From: Lasiodiplodia sp. COLG20
Taxonomy: Eukaryota > Ascomycota > Dothideomycetes > Botryosphaeriales > Botryosphaeriaceae
Reading direction: 5' to 3'
Assembly: GCA_009801085.1 (NCBI GenBank)
Contig: VNWV01000001.1
Location: 1,612,001 to 1,676,000 of the forward strand
Length of the DNA stretch: 64,000 bases
Shown: piece by piece, positions 56,600 to 64,000 of the stretch
Layout of the letters: the number at the start of each line of letters is the position of its first letter
Position numbering within the stretch: the first letter of the stretch is position 1
The notes under the pieces: generated by a model
Databases searched by the model: none
The model's input: the letters and a program-made list of their open reading frames with translations, nothing else
What the model was told of the DNA's origin: nothing
Position numbers and translations under genes: made by a program

Positions 56600-58503
56600 A
56601 GGCGGGTCGGGGCGCGCTGGTGTGGTGGTCGGCTGCGCTGGTTGGCTGTCTGGGTAACTGCTCTGGCTAGGCCCGATGTGGATGCGTGGTCGTCGGTGGG
56701 TCGCTGTCGCGGGCAAGACCCGCGTGGAAGGCTCGCCGGGCGGCGGAATCGCGCAGTTGGAAGGTGCGAGCTCCTATCGCTGGCTCTGAGAATCACATGC
56801 CCTGCCAGCGTTGGTCAGTCCGCGTTTCGCGCACCACTTGCAAGCCCGCGTGCCAGCCGCTGTCGGGTGCGTCATGGATGGCGACTGCTACAACAGACGG
56901 GACAACGCGGTGCGGTGCTCGATGGTCGGGCGGACATCCTGCACGCGACCTGTTCTGACGCCCCAACAGGCCCGGCCGGAGGAGCATACGGGCTTTCAGA
57001 GCCTGGCCTTCCATTTCACATGTCAATACACCTCGCCAGTCGGGCGAGGAGGGTGGACAGGCGTCGGCAAAGCATGTAGGTGAAGGATCTGAGGCGGGTG
57101 TTGCCTTCTTGGAGCAGGTACGCACTTCGGGACCCATCCACGCGTCGCCAACACAAGGGCACCTGGCGGCGGTCGACCTCCATGAGGGGCTTTGGCAAAT
57201 TCCTGCATGTGCCACAGCAATCTTGCGGCCGGACCCGGAGACCGCTGGAGTACCATGCCAGTGCGCTCCTCCAGCTTTGTTCAGGACCGCGGGTTCCAGG
57301 ATGACAGTTACTGGGACGCTGAGCATTGCGTGGACCTGATGCAACCCACTCACATATCTGCAGCCAGTAATAGGCTCCCTGAACGCCTTCTGAGCTGTAA
57401 CGAGTGTTGGCGCTCCAATGACTGACTACTGGCCATCATTCAGGCTCATACTTCGAGGAACACTACAAATTGTGGCACCAGAGGCGCTGGAAGGATCATC
57501 ACCGTCGTTTCAGCAAGTTGCAAAGTAGGGCCCAGATTAAGTGATTAGGGCGTGCAAAACTTTACCGGCACCCCATCCGATCCGCCGAAATGTCATTGGA
57601 GAACAACTCCTACTCGCCATTGGACGCCTTGGTTGATTTTCATGCCCCAGCCTCTCACGCCCCGCATAAAATCTGCTTTCCAGGAAGACGGCCGTTGGGA
57701 GCTGAAGCTACTGCTGCGACGGTCCGCCGACGACACCTCGCCCTGGGCCAGCGCGGCCAACGCGCGGCCAACGCGCGGCCAGACAGATTGTATGTCATAT
57801 TCGCCTTGCTGGGGCGGCAGCTTCTGATAGAGGAGACGAATCGAGGCTATGCCGCGCGGGACGCCGACGTCGTTCACATCCATGCTGTGCTGCTCCATTT
57901 GCGGATAGGTGAGACACCGTCAGCGGGGGGCTACCTGGTGCGCTCACGAGCGGAAGAAGTGCCGATCATGGGGACCGTTGAAGTCGGACGAGGGTAGCTG
58001 ATTTGCACGGCCGGGGCCAGCTACCTTTGCCGCAAATTCTCGTGCTTTGGAGAGAATCCAGGCCTCCAATCGGCGTGAGACATTTGGTTCCGACCATTTC
58101 TTGATTTTACATCTCATCAAAGGTGGTGTTTGTGACAGAACCCTGGTAGTGCACCAACTGGGTCTCTTGCCGTTTTATGGTGTGTTGTTTCGGGCCGGGT
58201 CAAGGAGTTTTGTCTTGCGGCGCCTGAAGTCCAGGCAGGGCTTTCTTCCATCTTGCTCTGGGCCGGGCAAGTCGGCAGAGAGTGCGTACTTGATTGATTT
58301 GCACCACCTGTTATGTCCCCTTTCTACAGCTGCTCTTGCACGAATCGCACTGGACAAGTGCTCGAATGGATGGGCGATGTCTTCAATCATGCGGAGCAGA
58401 CACAGCTAGCATAGGCAAGGCCATTGATAGAAGTGGCGGTCTGGAGTGGGGCGTAGCCGCATCCTATGCTTGAAGGTCTCACTTTAATTCTTCTTTTTTG
58501 GTG
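56600..58503. other. Stretch without a supported gene
   Basis: Overlapping frames on both strands. At 57590-57997 (plus) and 57898-57593 (minus) both strands are open with plausible composition, so direction cannot be decided. A minus-strand piece at 58390-58175 (MIEDIAHPFEHLSSAIRARA) also looks coding. These may be pieces of a decayed minus-strand gene. Confidence 0.3.
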
Positions 58504-59000
58504 ATGTCTTCGGGCCACTGTGATCGTGGCACCAACAAAGCTCGAGAGTGTAACGCAAGTTGTGATTCAGATGGAGGTGGAGCTAATGGCCCGACGAGCT
58601 CGGAAGAAGACAACGCACCCATATTCGATCAGGTGTTCGAGGCAGCGCTTGCGGAGCTGGCCAATAATCTCGACACTCGTGGCCTTGAATTGACTACAAT
58701 TGCCTGATAGGCTACACAGCAGGATGCCTCAGAGCCGTCAAACTCAAGGACCACAATACCACACTCCGCCACGAGCAGATTTCAACCCTAACATGTGGAC
58801 AGATGCAGATACTGCGCGACAATATCAAGGCCCCACGAGTACCACGACAGCGTACTCCCCACTCAGACCTTCAAGGGGGCGTCAACTTCACCAACATGTA
58901 GACTGGATCCCTGGGTCCCTCCGTGGACTTCAAGTACCGCACCTGGTCTTGTGGGAAAACAGCAGGCGACACATTTGAGGGAGCGAAGCGGGACGAATGA
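58504..59000 (+). pseudogene. Decayed unknown gene
   Basis: An ATG at 58504 opens a frame with SSEEDNAPIFDQVFEAALAE and LANNLDTRGLELTTIA to a TGA. Reading goes on in another frame with AGCLRAVKLKDHNTTLRHEQ, STLTCGQMQILRDNIKAPRV and GGVNFTNM, a TAG, then TGSLGPSVDFKYRTWSCGKT and a TGA at 59000. The good protein character across an in-frame TAG points to a broken gene. An intron may account for the first frame change (CACAGCAG near 58720). Not recognised. Confidence 0.35.
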
Positions 59001-60071
59001 AAGATAGAACATTTAGTTCCCTACATCGACATCTGGAACTTACTTTGTACGATGCGCCAATCAAGGCCAATCCGGAGAATATCGTAGAATGAATCTCGCT
59101 TCATTAAATCTCTCGAAAATTGTAAATGGCAGGAGATTTGGCAATGACGGCCCAGGACCTGACGGCGCGGGCATTTCCGAGGTGCAAATGTCTACCACAA
59201 ATGTATCAGTCAAGGATGGCGAAGTGGTGTGAGAAAGCCAGAAAAGAAGGCCGAAGGCTTTTTGGCGTCATGGAACAATGGCCAAGGAAAGGGAGAATAG
59301 GCTGAGAAGGCATACCGGGATCTCATGAACGGTCATAAGGCTCAAGCGCCTCATGCAGGAGGCGTCATATATGATGGAAACTGCGGTGGGGTTGAAGCAC
59401 TTGCAGGGAGCGTGGCTGGCTTAAGCGGCGCCGTCAGCCGCACACTGAGACCGGAATGCGAAAAGCAGCGAGATGGTCCGCGCATGGTCATGGGCAGGAG
59501 TCTGATAAATCTCGGCTTGCAAGAGGAGCTCGATGAGGCCATCGCCAGTCTGGTGCAAAATATCTAGCGGAAATTAGCAAGGGGAGCGACGACGCAATGA
59601 AGAGGCAGCCGCGGATCTTGTGGCTGAACATGGGGGCGGAAGTGGTGGTCGGGTCGGCACACCCGGTGCTGCTGGAGCCGCGACAGAACGTTGGTCTGAG
59701 CAGTGTAAAGGGTCAGGACGCGGCTGTTGGAGACGGCGTCACAGTCTGGGGAAGGCCTGCATCGGGAAGAAGCTTAGGGAGGATCTCCTTTGATGCGCAT
59801 TTTCACTGACATGAGCAGCCATTGGGTTGCGGGCTGGCAGCATAGTCACCTTCCCTTGTGTCTGTCGTGTCTGTCAGCGAGAAGCGGCAGTTGCAAAACG
59901 GCCTGCCACTGCCATGACGCAATAAGGTGAGCTGCCGCCAGGCACAAGCGCCCTGGGGCGCAGGCAACGGCAGCCACGCCTCACATCACCATTGCCACCC
60001 TCAGCTTTCTGCCTGCCTCACCCGCTCTTCCTGAAGTAAGTCCTTCCTCTCCAGTAAGCGCACGCATCGAC
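59001..60071. other. Stretch with two short unplaced frames
   Basis: Plus-strand frames at 59325-59567 (ending MGRSLINLGLQEELDEAIAS then LVQNI) and 59597-59809 look mildly coding but lack features. Otherwise nothing recognised. Confidence 0.3.
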
Positions 60072-60713
60072 ATGAGCGACCCTGTCCATCGGCCTCCGCG
60101 TCTTCCACAGTGTCTGCCGCATCCTGTTCTGCCTCCGCCCGCTTCCTATACTTCCACCTACTTCTCTTTCTCGTCCCTCTACACCTCGCCGACGTGCTCG
60201 AGCGCTCAATTTCATGCTCGCATCAGCCAAGGCGCTGCCCCCTTCAGCGCATCAAACCTTGCAGACAGCATGACACAGCTTGGACACAGAGGTAGTTATT
60301 AGGGCTTTGCTCTCATATACTTCGCTAATACTCCTTGCAGAGCTTTCGGCTTCCGATCATCGAGCTTCACGCGACCGCATGCACCCGCACAGCACCAACG
60401 CCAATCCTTATCCCGCCGCGGGGGCCTCATTCAAAGCCAGCGACCGCCATACCCATAACCAAATGCACGAGGCTCTTCTGCCAAGCCCTTATGCTGGCGG
60501 CGCTGCCGTCATCCCGCCTCGCTCACGACGGAGGACGTGACGCAGTCTACTGTCCGGACGGCGGACGCAGCACAAACAGCCAAACCCCACACTTCAGGCG
60601 ACATCCAGACACAGGAGGAGGTGAAGGGGCCAGTACTGGACGCTCTCCATGTGCTGGGGGCCCTGATAGCTCGGGAAGCCATCAACAGCTTCCTGGATGT
60701 CAAGAAGATCTGA
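60072..60713 (+). pseudogene. Hypothetical gene with a frameshift, two exons
   Basis: Exon 1 (60072-60293) starts MSDPVHRPPRLPQCLPHPVL and ends before GTAGTTATT. The intron ends CGCTAATACTCCTTGCAG (60340). Exon 2 continues in phase with SASDHRASRDRMHPHSTNAN and ALLPSPYAGGAAVIPP, then would stop at 60540. One frame away the sequence TTEDVTQSTVRTADAAQTAK, then VKGPVLDALHVLGALIAREA and INSFLDVKKI runs to a TGA at 60713. It looks like the true C-terminus, so a one-base indel near 60515 is likely. The C-terminal helix is the only folded-looking part. No family recognised. It could be intact if a splice I cannot see bridges the frames. Confidence 0.4.
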
Positions 60714-60989
60714 TGTGAGTCGGGACCACAATGAAAGCACCGTCTGAAGCTGGTAAGCACACTCACATGTCGCCTATAATCGAGCCTCTACTTATTCTGA
60801 GATAATGCATTAGGCCTGACTCTGCCGCCCCTCTGAAGTTCCCTCCTCTCTCGCGTATGAGCAACGAAGCTCTTCCGACATGACACACCAACCCCCGTTG
60901 TACACACCATTTGGCACAGCACGAAGTTAGTGTAGATTATGACGCCAGCCGTTGCTTCGACATCGTCTAGCTCGCGTACTCTCGCCGGC

Positions 60990-61205
60990 TTCTCCTCCCT
61001 ATCCATCTACAAGAGTTGGATTCTGCAACTCATCGACGCCTTGGATTGTCTTCACTCGGTCGGTATCGTCCACCGCGACCTGCGCGCCGACAACCTCCTC
61101 TTTTCAGCGGACTGGTAGCGCCTAGTTGTCTGCGATCTTGAAAGCCGTTGGCGAGAGCGGTCGGCATCTGAAGTCGCCTTCCACGGAGGCCTGCACGACT
61201 CGGGA
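60990..61205 (+). pseudogene. Protein kinase relic (catalytic loop region)
   Basis: The plus strand reads KSWILQLIDALDCLHSVGIV, HRDLRADNLLFSADW, a TAG, then RLVVCDLESRWRERSASEVA and FHGGLHDSG followed by a TAA. HRDLRADN is the catalytic loop. CDLESRW stands where DFG would be, so the family has an atypical DLE motif. This resembles a common fungal kinase-like family. Two in-frame stops and missing N- and C-lobes make it a fragment. Confidence 0.65.
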
Positions 61206-61330
61206 TAAATGGACGGACAAAGAGGAAGAGTAGGGCTCAGAGAAACGCCACCACTGGAGAGCCTGCTCTACTTTAGCCATGGCTAAGGCTCGTTGCTCCT
61301 TGCAGCGGATCATCTGGCATCGAGCCAAAG

Positions 61331-62290
61331 ATGATAGTAGCTGCGTCCATTCTCCCTTGTGGTTGGTTCGAGGAGCTGGCGAAGGTTATTCTTTGCATCA
61401 ACGATGTTGCACGCAACAGCCATGACGTCGAGGATCTACTGATCATCCGCCTCGTCAACAAGGACATGAAGGCTTGGACTGAGGGCGACGACTTTGAGTG
61501 TACGGTCAAATCCTTCAGCCTCTTGTACATGAACCATCGGTCGTGGGACTTCGACGAGTGGCTATCCATCAGCGCGCTCCGATTCTGCAATCACTCGACA
61601 TACTCGACCAGGAGCTTATGTAAGTCTCTTGAAGGATTCTATACCTTTGATCCATCAGTGCGCTCCAAAATATCGCTTGTTTCTGCAATAACTTCTGCAT
61701 CCACTGGGACGAAATACTCGACCCGGCACTCCTGTAAGTCTTTTGAAGGATTCTATACCTTCGACCCCAAGAGGAGTTGCATCTGGATGCAGGTGTTCGC
61801 TGCCCTCGGGTCGATTCTGACCCTATCAATCTCCGCACCTGGCCAGCCTGACTGGCACAAGTTCGGCTCCGGGTAGGAAATTCTCGGGTCTATCATCAAG
61901 GATTCACCTTCGATCATACCCCCGTCCGCCGGCGGGGATCACCGCCGAACACGGTCACCCCTGTTGAGTCAATGGTCATGGCTCTGCCGTGCTTTTACAT
62001 GAAACCTCAAGAGTTCAAGCGCGTCATAATCGATCCCGTTCCACCGACAGAGATCACATGGTCCATCATCAACTAGAGATATACTCAACCTGGGGCTCTT
62101 GTGAGTCTCTTGGAGGATTCTATACCTTCAGCCCCACCAAGGGGTTCGTGTGGATGCATCTGCGCATCTGCGCTAATGGGCCACTATGGCATGTACAGTC
62201 ACTTTCAAGTCCTGGGAGATACCCCGTTCCAGGGTATCAGCAGCTTCGTTGTTCGGCCGACAGAATTTCCTCAGACAGCTGCGAACTGAC
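61331..62290 (+). pseudogene. F-box-like gene relics, partly duplicated
   Basis: The first part encodes WFEELAKVILCINDVARNSH, DVEDLLIIRLVNKDMKAW, an F-box-like helix pair, then DFDEWLSISALRF. Beyond it the protein-like frame shifts (APILQSLDILDQEL) and runs into a GTAAGT donor that is duplicated downstream. Further on, FTFDHTPVRRRGSPPNTVTP, then MALPCFYMKPQEFKRVIIDP and PPTEITWSIIN, ends at a TAG. The pieces look like several exons of one F-box-type gene that was duplicated and broken. A single 181-codon frame (61331-61876) spans the repeats but joins unrelated pieces. Confidence 0.45.
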
Positions 62291-62581
62291 GGCGTCAACT
62301 TATATCCTGGAATCGACTACGGCTTCCACACCCCCCTACTGGGTGGGGGCGTGCACCCCCACGAATGACGTCCACAAGCAGTCAGCCCTTGTTTTTTCGG
62401 ATTCCATATCACCCTTTTTGATCCGAGTAGGACCTCTCCACCCACCCACGAGACGCGTGGAAAGCGCCGCAACGGCGCGACAAGCTTTGCCGCCTGTTGC
62501 CAGAGGGGCAGAATTGTCTGCCATGCTCAAGGTCGCCGAGACCACCAGAAGGTCGAGTAAGTCTCGTCAAGGATTCTATTT
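61565..62581 (+). repeat. Four dispersed copies of a splice-donor-containing repeat
   Basis: Copies at about 61599-61652, 61712-61769, 62079-62137 and 62557-62581 share GTRAGTCTYNTSRAGGATTC followed by TAT. The first three also share an upstream ATACTCRACC block. The first two lie in an 85-bp tandem duplication that begins ATCCATCAGYGCGCTCC (61565 and 61650). Each repeat starts with a good 5' splice site. Confidence 0.75.
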
Positions 62582-62732
62582 GTTGGGTGGATTGGGGGAT
62601 TGGGGCGCGGAAGGCGCGCGGCGTCATGCCGTGCTCCTCCGCGCCCACGCACGCACCCACCACCGCCAGCTCTCTACTCGCGCATCCTCTTTTTTTTTTC
62701 AGTTTTTTTAAGAAAAAAAAAACACCATCAAC

Positions 62733-63064
62733 ATGCCTATCTCCCCCGATCAGGAGATCATGGAGAGGAAGTGCGTCCGTAAGTTTCATCTACTCCCAAT
62801 TAGGCGATTTGATTCTGACATTATGAAGTCCTCATGAAGAGCGTGTTCGATGTGGAGCACGTCTTCACCACTTGTGTCTCCCAGAACAAAGATCTGGGTG
62901 GCCCCTGGTGGGAGGTTCGCTGCCACACCGCAAACCGCCGCAACATGCTTCTCAAGAAGGGCCCCAGCGCCCTCAGCGGACTCAGAAGGGCAGTAGCATT
63001 CGGTTTGGAGTGGCAGGGTGGAAGGAGGAATGGCAATGTTGAATTTTTTTGGGCGAGGGAATGA
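62733..63064 (+). CDS. Small hypothetical protein, two exons
   Basis: Model: exon 1 62733-62778, exon 2 62829-63064, 93 residues. The 50-nt intron has GTAAGT, CTGAC and TATGAAG and keeps phase: MPISPDQEIMERKCV then LLMKSVFDVEHVFTTCVSQN. The ATG follows an A-rich leader (AAAAAACACCATCAAC), a typical fungal start context. Later sequence: KDLGGPWWEVRCHTANRRNM and LSGLRRAVAFGLEWQGGRRN. No family recognised. It lies after the duplicated F-box fragments. Splice signals and start context support expression. Confidence 0.5.
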
Positions 63065-63285
63065 ATCAAAAGAGAATCGGAGTGGGAGTTTCTGAAGCAA
63101 TGGAGGGTGGGAGAACTCGCTCTCCGTCAGTTTGAAAGTCCTCTGCTTCACGTGAATTTCTTCTGTCTGATTTGAGGAGCAGTATCTGCTCTATCTCATG
63201 CAGTCGCAAGGTGCCAAAGATAACTGATATACGGTACAAAACTAAGCACTGGAGAAATAAAGAACCAAAAAAACACCCCATAACG

Positions 63286-64000
63286 CTAGTAGCGCCGGAC
63301 GCCATGTCCTTCATCATCAGAGTCATCATCATTACACCCGTCCTCTGTCTGACCATCTTCCTCATCGCCATATCCGCTGTCTTGGCCATCGTCGTGTCCA
63401 TATCCGTTGCCTTGATACACATTATGTTCATGCTCCTCATGTCCACCCTCATGACCATAGTCATGATATCCCACATGGGCGTCGTCATGGTCTCCGTAAT
63501 CGTATTCATGCCCTCCAAAAGTAGTCTGAGGTGAATAAACACTTGGCGAAGCGGTGTCGTATTGCCAGTCGGCTGCATTCTGAGCGTATAGCTCATGGTG
63601 AAGGTCAGTCTTAGTGGGATGGGGCTCAGCATGCTGCAGGGCTGGCTGAGAATGGGAGTGCTGATCATACGGCTGGTGGTAGTGCGAAGGAGCGTGATGA
63701 TACGACGGTGTACGATGCTGCAACCGATAGCCTTGAAGGGACTGATTGACCTTCGGCTGCGGATGATGCTGTTCGTAATCCAACATTCTCCTTTGTTGCG
63801 CTGGCCTCTGCTGCCGCTCCTCCACCCGATACGACTCCACGAGCCGCGGCTGCGAGTTGTCCTTGCTCAGCATGGCGATGACGGCGTCGAATTCCGGAAT
63901 CAAGCCACGCTCGCCCGCGGCAAGCGACTTCCTCCTCCAGTCGGCATAGTCGAGCGGACTGGCGCCATGGATGTCCTTCGAACGCCTGTCAACCCGGCCC
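63286..64000 (-). CDS. His/Asp/Gly-rich hypothetical protein (5' end outside window)
   Basis: The minus-strand frame is open from the right edge to a stop at 63286, about 238 residues. It begins in mid-gene: SKDIHGASPLDYADWRRKSL, then ERGLIPEFDAVIAMLSKDNS, a short folded-looking segment. The rest is Gln/His-rich (HHAPSHYHQPYDQHSHSQPA) and then a His/Gly/Asp-rich, acidic tail (GYHDYGHEGGHEEHEHNVYQ) ending DDEGHGVRRY. The His/Asp-rich tail could bind metal, but that is only an inference from composition. The true start lies beyond position 64000. Not recognised. Confidence 0.65.
   Translation of the reverse strand, partial: GRVDRRSKDIHGASPLDYADWRRKSLAAGERGLIPEFDAVIAMLSKDNSQPRLVESYRVEERQQRPAQQRRMLDYEQHHPQPKVNQSLQGYRLQHRTPSYHHAPSHYHQPYDQHSHSQPALQHAEPHPTKTDLHHELYAQNAADWQYDTASPSVYSPQTTFGGHEYDYGDHDDAHVGYHDYGHEGGHEEHEHNVYQGNGYGHDDGQDSGYGDEEDGQTEDGCNDDDSDDEGHGVRRY

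Noticed and set aside
57143..57210. VDLHEGLWQIPACAT, resembling a reverse-transcriptase motif
   Set aside because: Isolated; no further retroelement motifs, integrase or long terminal repeats nearby.
1..64000. tRNA, rRNA, CRISPR, autonomous transposon
   Set aside because: I looked for T-loop-like GTTCGA/GTTCAA contexts, rRNA-like blocks and spacer arrays and found none that folds or fits. A covariance-model scan would be needed to exclude a tRNA.

Overview
The window looks like nuclear DNA of a filamentous ascomycete. Genes are split by short introns (about 50-160 nt, one of 276 nt) with GTAAGT-like donors, CTGAC/CTAAC branch points and CAG acceptors. Families include F-box, BTB, Myb/SANT-like, GH3 beta-glucosidase, Mei2-like RRM and fungal protein kinases. 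A dothideomycete is my guess from general feel only; nothing here proves it. All gene models were spliced by eye.

Gene density is low. I can support about a dozen intact models: a Gly-rich protein (165-1307), an acidic-tailed protein (12138-13972, minus), a small two-exon gene (21695-22317), an F-box protein (24371-25672), a BTB protein (26597-27757, minus), a small membrane protein (28034-28213), an unknown two-exon protein (32030-33271, minus), an F-box protein (44885-46217, minus), two Myb/SANT-like regulators (48077-50696 plus and 53167-54123 minus), a 93-residue protein (62733-63064) and a His/Asp-rich protein cut by the right edge (63286-64000, minus). Roughly 1.4-4.6 kb, 5.1-12.1 kb, 35-44 kb and 54-60 kb hold no convincing gene.

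Much of the rest is relic coding sequence. It includes duplicated unknown genes at 15.4-18.4 kb next to the 5' end of a GH3 beta-glucosidase (18.5-18.9 kb), protein kinase remnants at 20.6-21.1 and 61.0-61.2 kb, and an internally duplicated unknown gene at 29.7-30.6 kb. It also includes the RNA-binding domain of a Mei2-like protein (34.3-35.0 kb), an unknown gene with an in-frame TAA (51.3-52.1 kb), a frameshifted gene (60.1-60.7 kb) and duplicated F-box-like fragments (61.3-62.6 kb). Several broken genes keep readable introns and only a few lesions, so their decay may be fairly recent.

Non-coding structure: a U2 snRNA-like sequence on the minus strand near 56.4-56.55 kb with changes in the branch-site-recognition segment, plus two short U2 5'-end-like fragments at 35.04-35.10 kb. 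There is a two-copy MITE-like inverted-repeat element (one copy inside an F-box intron), an exact 37-bp minisatellite, a 31-bp hairpin-forming tandem repeat, and a four-copy repeat that begins with a splice donor. No single operon-like system is evident. The picture is an accessory or duplicated, decaying chromosomal region with a few regulators (F-box, BTB, Myb/SANT) still intact.
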